From IMG/VR virus record IMGVR_UViG_3300030103_001777, positions 436-40,370 of that record: a stretch of 39,935 nt of DNA; one strand, given 5' to 3'. Below, in pieces: positions 19,001 to 25,997 of the stretch; within the stretch, counting starts at the first letter, position 1; each line of letters starts with the position of its first letter. A model generated the notes under the pieces. The model was not told the origin of the DNA and ran no database searches. It worked only from the letters and a program-made list of their open reading frames with translations. Position numbers and translations under genes: made by a program. Origin of the DNA: a virus.

Positions 19001-20072
19001 TATGTTGTCTATAGAAGATGAGAGTCAAAGAATAATACCCAATCAAGACGGAAAGGTTAATTTCCTAGATTTATTTTTATCAAGAGCATTGCGTGGAACA
19101 CCTGATATAAAAGGAGTAGATGTGTCTGGTGCTGTGGAAGAAAAAGTTCTACCTTCTGTAAATTTTAGTTTAGAAAAAACAGATGCCGATGGTAACAAGA
19201 GCTTTTCTCCAAACTTTGAATATGAAGCAGGTAGTGGAAAAATAAGGTGGGAAAGACTATGGACTAATAGTAAAAATGATATAAGTGCTTCTTTTGAGAT
19301 TCAAGAACCTGCAATAGATATATTTAAAGGACCATTAGAAGTAGATTCTCCTATTAGTAGATTAATTGGTACAAGTAAACGTAAAGCTAAAAACTTATTT
19401 GAAAAAGAAATAGCTATACTAAACATACCTAGATATGAAATTTATAGAACAGATTATCAAAATCCTGAAATAGAAACAGAGGCTAAGAGACTATTAGGTT
19501 CTCCTGATAGTGAATACAATTTAGAAACTAGGATTGGAAAGTTTTTAATAAGCTCTGACTATACAAAGTTTTTAAAAAGAGAAGAAGAAACAGTTACCAA
19601 GTCTCCTTTATCTATAATAAATCTTGGTGTTACAGCACCTGTTCAGGTTTCTCCTGCACAAAGAACAAGAGCAATCATAACAAAAGCAAAACAATATATT
19701 GCTGAAGCTAAGTCTTTAGCAGAATCAAGACTAGAGAAATTTGTGCCAAAGGGAATGCCTTACAACCTTACTACATTAAAAAAATGGCAGAAGTTAACTG
19801 ATTTCAAAACTGTGTTAGCAAACGAGTTATACAGTCAACAACGTAATACAATACAAAAAGATGGTAGTAAAGCTGTTACTGTTTATGATATAGACAAAAA
19901 TATAATAACTCCTACAAATGTATGGAATGACAGAGAGTATTTTATTGTAAAAGGACCTTTGACAGAAGAATCTTGGAATAAAAGAAATGGTGTTTTAGAA
20001 GAGTATATAGAACAAGTAGAAAACTTTTCTAAGCAATTTAAATCAAAGCCAGTTGGAGGAAAGAGAAAGTAA
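16014..20072 (+). CDS. Very large internal virion / DNA-ejection-type protein
   Basis: This 1352-residue protein is preceded by an AGGA site. Its length and place at the end of the virion block match the largest ejectosome proteins of podoviruses (T7 gp16 is about 1320 residues). The N-terminal 100 residues are acidic and probably disordered. Residues about 290-303 form a Gly-rich hydrophobic patch, and another hydrophobic stretch lies near 860-875 (TGTLLLLGCLEW), followed by Trp- and Tyr-rich sequence. I find no lytic transglycosylase motif like the one in T7 gp16, so similarity is in size and position only. Its TAA overlaps the ATG of the next gene. Confidence 0.6.
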   Translation: MLENENIKLDEKTKNETLQSLRNIFSEEEDNINETPTLKEQTDSLLEKNNEVEVNLPESKLFIPVKPLPRKKIEDPYKTPEGLEKLSYNLLDRKDVNKKNLMSNADWEADAIYFLKMRGGYTDKELDTKEKIWNAYAEHFRYYDVANEITLGYDYDYLLEEKDPEARKFRTNVYGRLLDSWEKFAGEDMSFRKTQDYFGGVATSPSTIISVGAATFARRPDLTVASSLAGKAVKNKITTYLKQFLKKGALAATYEAPFAVAQSVGKEDIRQKIIKEDFRPSVVAIETGLQIGGGFLLGGGGSVIETRALSKANKLNERYTNAKLKLSQNAKIKTDEYLKKFGINNPKYKRISKQLEALNPEQTSLGREYRKNLKPGQDGFIGSLPVDFHKSLAVAALKMTDLLKLGPKERITTGLHRALTEGVLQEDGTYKLLEVDSIQKILQDHNLSLDEFGLIFLSDVSDAAKTLQSYSQLGKIYKAKDAERGIDALNTQLNGLINGGYASFPQDVALEVAQNTKKSAKYVKNFFMNLDRAKLGFMTSQPSTTIRNNINSVFRVGVDLVNRSINEVLHGRNPFKADTGAFVKYMFRPAEARVFREIYKDAFPESGAMLFREMADVTNTVSGDTNAKGISGVLSRFGTKLNILNTVSDNYIKQGALITFLRRNISELPKDKKLKIIDIDKETLLAQKLVDTKQYPNTEAAEAFIESLSPNGFKDALKANKIPEFHDFFTILSTGRLKEIPKDVIDRSVQETYEFVYQANFKGDGYLQKFSRLTNKAHKEVPFVISSFLPFPRYTANHLKTVHEYMPLLNLLNFGNMGSKKLDKEGYGFIAKPLKTTVDAATYLKTLGKKGDMKPFMKDIAKGTTGTLLLLGCLEWRYRQGNTNHWWEIKAGADKVIDGRPIYGALAPYMLASDLIYRYHTNTLPGDTGLSYSQYSKDAAQALIGVTLRRGMGLMFLDDFIQLFTENDERMNRNMVYEFFGNVGQQFMIPAQPVKYMLSIEDESQRIIPNQDGKVNFLDLFLSRALRGTPDIKGVDVSGAVEEKVLPSVNFSLEKTDADGNKSFSPNFEYEAGSGKIRWERLWTNSKNDISASFEIQEPAIDIFKGPLEVDSPISRLIGTSKRKAKNLFEKEIAILNIPRYEIYRTDYQNPEIETEAKRLLGSPDSEYNLETRIGKFLISSDYTKFLKREEETVTKSPLSIINLGVTAPVQVSPAQRTRAIITKAKQYIAEAKSLAESRLEKFVPKGMPYNLTTLKKWQKLTDFKTVLANELYSQQRNTIQKDGSKAVTVYDIDKNIITPTNVWNDREYFIVKGPLTEESWNKRNGVLEEYIEQVENFSKQFKSKPVGGKRK

Positions 20073-21169
20073 TGGAACAAGAAATAGATTCAAATTCTTA
20101 TATTGATGTAGATATAGAAGAGGCAGATGAGGCACATTCTAATGTAGGAGTCTATGCTAATTTAGAAGATAAGACTAGTCCTTTTAGTAATATAACTAGT
20201 TCTTTTGATGAGCCTAACTTGTCTACTCAGTTATATAATGCAGTTCCCTCTGTGTTTAGAGATGACACATTTGGATTATTTAATCGTGCAATAACTCAGC
20301 CTATTATTGATACAGCAGATGCAGCAATTAGAACAGTAGATGCAGGTATGAAAGGCTTTGCCACAGGTGTAAATGAATTAAAAAATCTGTACACAGGCGA
20401 AGATGATGACAGATTAAAAAGAGATATATATGGATTCTTCACAGCAGGTTCTCCTGCAGCGATGACTAGACCTGTTAACGTGGCAGGTAGAGTAAAACAA
20501 CTTATTGATAAAGGAGAAACTGTTGAGGCAGGTAAATTAATGCACTCTCAAGTAGGTACACCTATGGTTGCAATGACAAAGAAAGCACCAAAGTCAATGG
20601 CTATGGTTAAACCTAAAGAAACAGAAATGATTTCAGTGTTTCCAAAACCTGAAAGAATGTTTCCAAAAGGTAAAGCACCTAAAGGTGGTGATTATTTAAA
20701 TCCTTCAACAGGTGAAGTGTTAACAGATAGAAATGTATCTTCTGCTAATATAAAAATTAATCCTGATGGAAAACCATCCTTTAAAGTATCTAACGATAAT
20801 GTGGGAAGTGTGGGAACTACAGGAAAAGGTAACTCTCAAATTAAAACGAATTTATTTAAAAAGAAAGCAGGATGGAAATGGACTGATACTCCAACAGGCA
20901 TGGATAAAATAGAAACATTAGTATCAGTAACGCATAAGGGTAAACATTTTTATACTATAGAAACAGATTTTACAAAAGGAGTAAATTTAAAAAAATATCC
21001 CAACTCTCCTACAGAGCCTAAATTAAGACCTACAGTAATAGGACAAATAGAATTAGGTCAACCTATTGGTAGTATATCAGTTAGAGGTAAACCCCATAAA
21101 GTTTATAATATTATAAAAGCATTTAATCGTGGTGGTTTAGTCAAACAAAAAGGCTTAATGGCACGTTAG
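20072..21169 (+). CDS. Last virion-block protein, unknown, with C-terminal RGGLVK motif
   Basis: This 365-residue protein starts within the preceding stop (TAATG). It has an acidic, Asn/Ser-rich first 70 residues, a helical middle with NRAITQPIIDTADAAIR (near residue 73), and a basic second half with many Lys, Gly and Pro. It ends in FNRGGLVKQKGLMAR, which resembles the RGGVVKMQEGG segment near the N-terminus of the 646-residue protein. I do not recognise a family. Being last in the block and in that company, it is probably another minor virion protein. Its stop overlaps the stop of the opposing - strand gene by four bases. Confidence 0.6.
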   Translation: MEQEIDSNSYIDVDIEEADEAHSNVGVYANLEDKTSPFSNITSSFDEPNLSTQLYNAVPSVFRDDTFGLFNRAITQPIIDTADAAIRTVDAGMKGFATGVNELKNLYTGEDDDRLKRDIYGFFTAGSPAAMTRPVNVAGRVKQLIDKGETVEAGKLMHSQVGTPMVAMTKKAPKSMAMVKPKETEMISVFPKPERMFPKGKAPKGGDYLNPSTGEVLTDRNVSSANIKINPDGKPSFKVSNDNVGSVGTTGKGNSQIKTNLFKKKAGWKWTDTPTGMDKIETLVSVTHKGKHFYTIETDFTKGVNLKKYPNSPTEPKLRPTVIGQIELGQPIGSISVRGKPHKVYNIIKAFNRGGLVKQKGLMAR

Positions 21170-21459
21170 ACAAACAAGTGTCTCATAATTCCCATAGCTA
21201 ATGCTGCACAGGCTACCCCATTTACCATAAGTAAGGCTCTGTCATGCCACAGAAATGCCATACCTGCCAATAATCCTGTACCTATACAAGACGATATAAG
21301 GTCATACAGAGGCAAAACCCCTGCTGCCCTACATATTATACCTGACATAATTAATAATGAACCTGCCCACTTTAAATACCACGAGGCATCAAAGACAGGT
21401 GTTACTTTGTTAACGAGTGTCTCCTGACCCTTGTAACTTTCCTCTTTCTTTTCTGTCAT
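21166..21459 (-). CDS. Small membrane protein with three predicted TM segments
   Basis: A 97-residue protein with a charged N-terminus (MTEKKEESYKGQE) and hydrophobic segments at about 28-47, 50-70 and 74-93. It is the last gene of the - strand block and overlaps the 3' end of mazG by 50 bases. No strong ribosome binding site precedes its ATG, so it may rely on coupling to mazG. A holin or superinfection-related membrane protein is possible on topology alone. I do not recognise a family. Confidence 0.6.
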   Translation of the reverse strand: MTEKKEESYKGQETLVNKVTPVFDASWYLKWAGSLLIMSGIICRAAGVLPLYDLISSCIGTGLLAGMAFLWHDRALLMVNGVACAALAMGIMRHLFV

Positions 21460-21772
21460 ATAACTTATCTAAATTACCTTCCATTATCTTTCCAAGACTA
21501 ACGTTCATCTCAGAGGCTAACATAGCACAATACCACAATACATCGCCTATCTCAGAGGCTACATCTGACTGTGTTCCATCACGAATAAGTTTCTTTACTT
21601 TTCCTGACACCTCTCCTGCTTCACTACCAAGTCCCAAAGCAAGATATGGCAATGCATCCTTCTTAGGATAGATGGCAGTTGCCTTTGCCTTCTCTTGATA
21701 CTCATCTGCAGTAAGCATACTTTTATTCTTTGACTGCATGAACTTCCTTGCTTCCTCTTCTAGATTCACCAC
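21410..21772 (-). CDS. mazG: MazG-like nucleotide pyrophosphohydrolase
   Basis: At 120 residues this is a single-domain all-alpha NTP pyrophosphohydrolase. The metal-binding pattern is visible: EAGE at 51-54, then EIGD at 74-77 leading into DVLWYCAMLASEM. These acidic residues coordinate Mg2+ for cleavage of (d)NTPs to the monophosphate plus pyrophosphate. In phages, MazG may clean up dNTP pools or alter host alarmone signalling. The gene is in the nucleotide-metabolism end of the - strand block, not far from ribonucleotide reductase. It overlaps its upstream neighbour by 50 bases and the membrane protein gene by another 50. Confidence 0.88.
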   Translation of the reverse strand: MVNLEEEARKFMQSKNKSMLTADEYQEKAKATAIYPKKDALPYLALGLGSEAGEVSGKVKKLIRDGTQSDVASEIGDVLWYCAMLASEMNVSLGKIMEGNLDKLYDRKERGKLQGSGDTR

Positions 21773-21998
21773 GTTTTACTTTCTCTAACTGTTTAAAGAA
21801 GGCAAAGTCATAACCTCTTTGCCACTCTCTATGTTGCATAGTATTAGAGTTATAAGGACTAACTGTTGCTATAACTTTATGCCCTTTAACATTTCTAATA
21901 TACTGATTACCTTTGAAGGCATTCACCCCACGTTCAAACTGAATACGCAGAGGTGCGTCATATTTACTTAGATTTAGGCTTCGTTTCTTTTTTTTCAT
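21723..21998 (-). CDS. Small basic protein of marine-phage type, unknown
   Basis: The frame gives about 91 residues from the ATG at 21998 (MKKKKRSLNLSKYD) and could extend to 22049 with 17 poor-quality extra residues that overlap the upstream gene. I chose the shorter form because the extension falls inside that gene and lacks a ribosome binding site, although AGGA is only two bases from the chosen ATG. The core has GVNAFKGNQY and a Trp/Arg/Tyr-rich helix, REWQRGYDFAFF, which recurs in small proteins of related marine phages. It is basic and may bind nucleic acid, but there is no known function. Confidence 0.55.
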   Translation of the reverse strand: MKKKKRSLNLSKYDAPLRIQFERGVNAFKGNQYIRNVKGHKVIATVSPYNSNTMQHREWQRGYDFAFFKQLEKVKRGESRRGSKEVHAVKE

Positions 21999-22209
21999 CT
22001 TCCTGTTTTCTTTCAAAATACTTAACAACCATTGCAATTTTATCATCATACATAGCGACTTTATCCATCTCTTTATCTATAGACTCTATGATATCAGAAT
22101 GCTCTCCAATACCCACAGAAGTTCTAAGATAAACTTCTATGTTTGCTATGTGCTTATTGATGTTGCCTACATAGTATGACTTTATTGCTGCTAATAACAT
22201 TTCTCTCAT
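21964..22209 (-). CDS. Small helical protein, unknown
   Basis: An 81-residue protein, mostly helix, with a highly charged Lys-rich C-terminus (ERKQEDEKKETKPKSK). The 3' end overlaps the start of the next gene by about 35 bases. An AGGAGAATAAT sequence ahead of the ATG provides a good ribosome binding site. The N-terminus (MREMLLAAIKSYYVGNINKH) resembles small phage proteins found near RNR and DUF3310 genes, but I have no function for it. Confidence 0.6.
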   Translation of the reverse strand: MREMLLAAIKSYYVGNINKHIANIEVYLRTSVGIGEHSDIIESIDKEMDKVAMYDDKIAMVVKYFERKQEDEKKETKPKSK

Positions 22210-22210
22210 A

Positions 22211-22618
22211 TTATTCTCCTTTAAATGTTTTAATTACGTCTGATGAAAACAATTTCTGTATATTTAATAAATACATCCTAGATGCATTGTTGTCTCCACC
22301 TGATACAGACCTTTTATAGTCTAATTTGTCAATAAGTTTTTTTAAATTATTAACATTAAATACAAGGGTGCAAAAAACATCGTCACCCACACAAAGATTG
22401 TGAAACCAATAGTCTGCCTCAGTAGCATTAATACCACTAGGTTTGCCATAAGATTCATACTCAATAGCAATATTACCTGTTCTCTGCCACATATCTCTTT
22501 CACTTTTGACTTCTATCTTTTTGTCCTGTAGCATATCTGCCACATACTTTTCTCTGACTTGACCATATTGCAGGTCAATGTCAAATTTCTTTCTGTCTTC
22601 TACTGATGGTTCTAGCAT
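22211..22618 (-). CDS. Probable PD-(D/E)XK endonuclease
   Basis: This 135-residue protein has the compact layout of a small restriction-fold nuclease: a helix with GQVREKYVADML (19-30), a strand carrying KIEVKSE (34-40) and then IAIEYES (50-56). Glu36 and Lys38 fit the (D/E)XK pair, and Glu23 sits where an extra metal ligand is common. The following YWFH (70-73) is typical of small phage nucleases of this type. It lies immediately upstream of a phage nucleotide-metabolism group and follows ribonucleotide reductase with a 9-base gap. Likely substrates are host DNA or branched phage DNA, but this is inferred from the fold pattern. Confidence 0.6.
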   Translation of the reverse strand: MLEPSVEDRKKFDIDLQYGQVREKYVADMLQDKKIEVKSERDMWQRTGNIAIEYESYGKPSGINATEADYWFHNLCVGDDVFCTLVFNVNNLKKLIDKLDYKRSVSGGDNNASRMYLLNIQKLFSSDVIKTFKGE

Positions 22619-22627
22619 ACTTACTCC

Positions 22628-24556
22628 TTAACTAGCTTCTATATCTACTATTTCACAAACACCTGCAGTACAAGCAAGTTCCTTGCTACCACTTGTTGTG
22701 TCTTCCTTTTCAAAGTCTTGCAACTTACTCCAATCTATAGCAGGTGGCATAGTGTCTTTCAAGGTTTTATATTCAGTCTCGTCTATGTCCTGATAAGGTG
22801 CTTGTTTGTATGTATGCTCACTAAAAGGCAGAAAGGAAATACCTGATACTTCGTCAAAATTATCATACACCCAAGCACCTACTTGCATCCACTCATGCTC
22901 TTTCACAGATACTGTTATTGATGGTTTATGTTCGCACCAATAACGTTGGTATAATAACCAAAAATCTAACTGTTCAATCGCAGTCATGTCTGTTCGTGTT
23001 ACTGCACCTGAAGGTGCTTTCATAGGAAAGCTAAACACAGTTGTGCTATCAGGTTTCATAACATCAGGCTCATTAGGTATCTTAGACTCTTTCATAAACT
23101 GTGTCAAGGGGTCTTTGTTATCTCCTCTAACAGTTCTAACATAATATGGATTATGCCTTGCATGAATGCCACTTGCACTATCCACTAACTGTGATACAGT
23201 TCCTGATGGTTTGATACAAGTGATTGCAGTTGACTGTGGGATACCTAAATCTTTAGCAATCTTTTTGTTTGTTTCTATGGCAACATTTTTTAAGTCCATA
23301 AGAACACCTTCTAAATTTGCCTCTGTATTTGTAAGCATAGGACAATCTAATATGCCTGTAAGAGAAACACCTAGTAGTCTTTCTTCTTCTGTATTATCTT
23401 TCCATACCTTACGTAAATATTTAAACTGAGTAAGTGTAGACTGAAATGTACCAAGTATAGTAGCCAATCTAACTTTCTCTTTTAGTGTATTCATATCGTC
23501 TGTTTCACGTGCGACAACTTCAGTTAAATTACAAAACTGATATGGTCTAAGAATAATCTCACTACAAGGATTGCATCCAAAGTAATAGTCAGACTTTCTT
23601 CTGCCATTCTCTTCTACTTTCTTAACTGCTGCCTTACGATTAAATATACCTCTTTCACCTGACTTTGATTCATATAAAGATGTCCACTCTCTCATGAATG
23701 TACCCATGTCAGGCTTACCTTTGTATGCAACAGAGTTATTAGCTAAGGCTCTTTGTCCTTCATTCTCCCACCATTGTCCTGATTTAGCATGACGCATTTG
23801 GTCATCACCTAAATTAGACAAGGATATAAGAGCAGAACGTCTGACACCACCTACGACTACAACTTCACCAATCTTACACATTAAGTCATGGCATTCAATG
23901 GGATAAAGTTTTCTACCTTTTGCACCTTTGAATTTGTCAATACAAAAATCAAATAATTCTTCTAGTGGAGCAGGACCTGATGCTCTACCACCAAATGTTT
24001 TTAGTCTAGCACCTGCAGGTCTTACTTGTGAAGTATCCCACTTAGGTATTTGACCTACATATAACATAGCAATAAGTTCTCTCAATGCTCTTGCCCAACC
24101 CTGCCTACTATCATCAACTTTTATTATAGTTGTACTATCTTCAAAGTGTTCATTGACTATGGGTAAATTATCTACATTCTCTCTTTCAACAGAGAAGCCT
24201 ACACCTGTACCACACATAAGTATATACATACATTCATCAAATGAACGTGGACTATCTACAGGTATATAACTACAGTTATATCCTGCAACATGACATCTGT
24301 CTAATGCTACACCTGAAGTCATCAATGCTCTCATGCTAGGCATAGTACCTAAGGACATAATGCCATCCGTTAGCTTTTCTTTCAATGCCTTAGTTAGAGT
24401 ATAGTTATAGTTTTTAGATAAATGACTAGTCATATAATCAAAATATCTATCAACAGTTTCACTCCATGTTTCTCTTCTTTGCTCATCTTCCTTCCATCTT
24501 GCATAGCGAGACAGAGCAATAAAATTTTGATAGTCTGTGGGTAGGTAGTTTTTCAT
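22628..24556 (-). CDS. nrdJ: Class II (B12-dependent) ribonucleoside-triphosphate reductase
   Basis: This 642-residue protein reduces ribonucleotides to deoxyribonucleotides in the cytosol using adenosylcobalamin. The active site is intact. C115 (in MCGTGVGF) and C342 (in QFCNL) form the reducing pair. C331 in NPCSE is the thiyl radical residue, flanked by N329 and E333. The C-terminus has a CxxxxC shuttle (C629/C634). The 11-residue spacing of C331 to C342 equals that of C408 and C419 in Lactobacillus leichmannii RTPR, which points to the monomeric triphosphate-reductase type, here about 100 residues shorter. It uses one polypeptide and no oxygen-dependent radical centre, so the phage relies on the host for cobalamin. 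The start has a plain context four bases after a tiny upstream gene. Confidence 0.95.
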   Translation of the reverse strand: MKNYLPTDYQNFIALSRYARWKEDEQRRETWSETVDRYFDYMTSHLSKNYNYTLTKALKEKLTDGIMSLGTMPSMRALMTSGVALDRCHVAGYNCSYIPVDSPRSFDECMYILMCGTGVGFSVERENVDNLPIVNEHFEDSTTIIKVDDSRQGWARALRELIAMLYVGQIPKWDTSQVRPAGARLKTFGGRASGPAPLEELFDFCIDKFKGAKGRKLYPIECHDLMCKIGEVVVVGGVRRSALISLSNLGDDQMRHAKSGQWWENEGQRALANNSVAYKGKPDMGTFMREWTSLYESKSGERGIFNRKAAVKKVEENGRRKSDYYFGCNPCSEIILRPYQFCNLTEVVARETDDMNTLKEKVRLATILGTFQSTLTQFKYLRKVWKDNTEEERLLGVSLTGILDCPMLTNTEANLEGVLMDLKNVAIETNKKIAKDLGIPQSTAITCIKPSGTVSQLVDSASGIHARHNPYYVRTVRGDNKDPLTQFMKESKIPNEPDVMKPDSTTVFSFPMKAPSGAVTRTDMTAIEQLDFWLLYQRYWCEHKPSITVSVKEHEWMQVGAWVYDNFDEVSGISFLPFSEHTYKQAPYQDIDETEYKTLKDTMPPAIDWSKLQDFEKEDTTSGSKELACTAGVCEIVDIEAS

Positions 24557-24706
24557 TTAAGTCTCCGTTAATACTTTTATTTGTTGTACTGTGACTCCAT
24601 CAATATCATAGAACAACTCTTTTACATATTCTTCAAAATCTTCAGTAACATCTCCGTCTGATGGAATAGGATAATCTTCTTCATCCACCGATAGAGTTAT
24701 CATCAT
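24557..24706 (-). CDS. 49-residue acidic protein upstream of nrdJ
   Basis: A short frame of 49 residues begins MMITLSVDEEDYPIPSDGDV and ends QQIKVLTET. Its stop is adjacent to the nrdJ start, and its 5' end overlaps the preceding gene by 26 bases. The sequence has a clean strand-helix-strand pattern and no unusual codons. I recall similar SVDEExYPIPxDGDV proteins next to phage RNR genes, so it is most likely real. The function is unknown, and a small RNR-associated factor is speculation from position. The second ATG at 24703 is an equally possible start. Confidence 0.7.
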   Translation of the reverse strand: MMITLSVDEEDYPIPSDGDVTEDFEEYVKELFYDIDGVTVQQIKVLTET

Positions 24707-24989
24707 CTTTACTTTTATCATCTTCTAGTTCATCTATTAGTTCGTTGAGATACCATTGTGCCTTCTTTAAATCTTCAACACCATTTTTGTACCTGTATCT
24801 CCATAGGTACTTCATTATATTACCTTGTAAGTAATATTCATATCCCCCATCTGTCATAGCCTTGATTGCATCAATCGTTTCTATACCTGATTTATTATAA
24901 TGTGGTGGATTATTAACCATATCTATTTTTTTCATTTGCTCTCTCACTTGTCTATATCGTTGCCTTATTGCTTCTCTATACATTCCCAT
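24681..24989 (-). CDS. DUF3310 family protein
   Basis: The 102-residue protein carries the DUF3310 signature: VNNPPHYNKSGIETIDAIKAM (about 25-45), followed by YYLQGNIMKYLWRYRYKNG and DLKKAQWYLNELI. This small all-helical domain is common in phages, often as a single gene or fused to nucleotide kinases, and is of unknown biochemical function. Its position among nucleotide-metabolism genes agrees with that. The ATG at 24989 lies 11 bases after the upstream stop; in-frame ATGs at 24935 and 24920 could also serve, because no strong ribosome binding site precedes any of them. The C-terminus is acidic. Confidence 0.85.
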   Translation of the reverse strand: MGMYREAIRQRYRQVREQMKKIDMVNNPPHYNKSGIETIDAIKAMTDGGYEYYLQGNIMKYLWRYRYKNGVEDLKKAQWYLNELIDELEDDKSKDDDNSIGG

Positions 24990-25000
24990 AATTAAATATC

Positions 25001-25336
25001 TTAATGTTTAGTATCTGAGTCAAATGAAAGTACCACAACATTATCATGTCTGTCAACTATCTTAGCCTTATTCTGCTTTTCATATTCTTTATCTTCTTCC
25101 TGTAAAAAGGCTATTGCTTTTTTTCTAATATTATCATCTCTTTCCATGAGAGGAATACTAGCACACATAACTCTACAAAATTCTAATACACCATAATAGT
25201 CCTCGTCATTGAGAGGATTATCTGAAGATGTTATAACAGATACATCCACCTCTCCTGTCCACTCTGAATCATTTTTTAGTGTAGGTTTTACTTGTATAAT
25301 AAAATCCTCATTATTTAATTTATCTTTTATCGCCAT
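25001..25336 (-). CDS. Hypothetical protein of the replication block
   Basis: A 111-residue protein with alternating strands in the first half (DFIIQVKPTLK, EVDVSVITS), a central Cys-containing helix (VLEFCRVMCASIPL, 51-64) and a charged helix to about residue 90. I do not recognise it. It overlaps the 3' end of the endonuclease I gene by ten bases, so translation is probably coupled. No membrane segment or metal motif is present. Confidence 0.65.
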   Translation of the reverse strand: MAIKDKLNNEDFIIQVKPTLKNDSEWTGEVDVSVITSSDNPLNDEDYYGVLEFCRVMCASIPLMERDDNIRKKAIAFLQEEDKEYEKQNKAKIVDRHDNVVVLSFDSDTKH

Positions 25337-25779
25337 GTTGTCTCACATTCAATTACAGGAGCATGATTATTCTTGCCCTTTTCTTTTAACCACTCATCAG
25401 GTATAGTCTTATCACTATACTTAAATTCATTTTCTTCACACCATTGTGCATAGGTTGTTTTAGAACCTGTGTATAATTTATTATTACTATTCCCAAAGAC
25501 AAATCTAATATCAAGAGAGGGATGTTGTCTTTTTATAGCTAATGCTCTTGTTCTTTCTTTTGGCTGAAAGAAACCTTTAGCTTCAATGATTATACCATTA
25601 CTTAATATGAAGTCAGGCTTATAGGTACGATGAGTAAGATAAGACCATTTTATTCTAATAGTCTCATATTCAAACTTAGCCTTTTTACTTTTTAAGTCTT
25701 CAGCTATGCCATGCTCTAACGTACCCCTAAAGCCATCTTCTAAATGTGCTATTGTTGGCACTAGAGTATTCTTCTCCAT
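25327..25779 (-). CDS. T7 endonuclease I-like Holliday junction resolvase
   Basis: This 150-residue protein has the catalytic constellation of phage T7 gp3: Glu22 in a helix (GTLEHGIAEDL), then YKPDFIL with Asp56, and IIIEAKGFF with Glu66 and Lys68. T7 uses E20, D55, E65 and K67, so order and spacing match closely. The enzyme resolves branched DNA that forms during replication and recombination, and it also helps break down host DNA. The gene is part of the tightly packed replication operon, overlapping its neighbours on both sides. The start ATG is inside the end of the preceding coiled-coil gene. Confidence 0.88.
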   Translation of the reverse strand: MEKNTLVPTIAHLEDGFRGTLEHGIAEDLKSKKAKFEYETIRIKWSYLTHRTYKPDFILSNGIIIEAKGFFQPKERTRALAIKRQHPSLDIRFVFGNSNNKLYTGSKTTYAQWCEENEFKYSDKTIPDEWLKEKGKNNHAPVIECETTWR

Positions 25780-25997
25780 CCTGAGAAAGGATTAAATTGA
25801 TACTCTGAACTGCTATAGTTGTAGCCAAGTGCCTTCATTTCTTCTCTGACTGCCTCGTCTGCCAACTTCTTTGCTTCCATTGCCTCACGTAAACCTTTTG
25901 TTTTCATTTCACGTAAAGTTTTTTTAGCTTCAGCTAGTTCTTTTTCCATGTTGTCAATGTCTTTCTGCAACTCTTCTATCTTCTTTGCATTTGCCAT
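25761..25997 (-). CDS. Small coiled-coil protein
   Basis: I place the start at the ATG at 25997, which overlaps the upstream TAA as TAATG and has GGAG nine bases before it. A longer frame reaches 26054 but only by running into the nuclease gene. The resulting 78-residue protein is an almost continuous charged helix (about 3-55, Glu/Lys-rich with Leu and Met at heptad positions) followed by a Tyr/Ser-rich end with FNPFSGWRRIL. It could be an accessory subunit or a scaffold for the adjacent nuclease genes, but there is no family match that I recognise. Confidence 0.6.
   Translation of the reverse strand: MANAKKIEELQKDIDNMEKELAEAKKTLREMKTKGLREAMEAKKLADEAVREEMKALGYNYSSSEYQFNPFSGWRRIL

Noticed and set aside
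16014-20072. Lytic transglycosylase domain in the 1352-residue protein, as in T7 gp16
   Set aside because: No catalytic Glu in an ES-type context or other SLT motif was found in the N-terminal region.
23106-23130. TTGACA-like -35 with a TAAGAT -10 inside nrdJ (- strand)
   Set aside because: Only four of six -10 bases match, it lies well within coding sequence for conserved residues, and no gene starts nearby.
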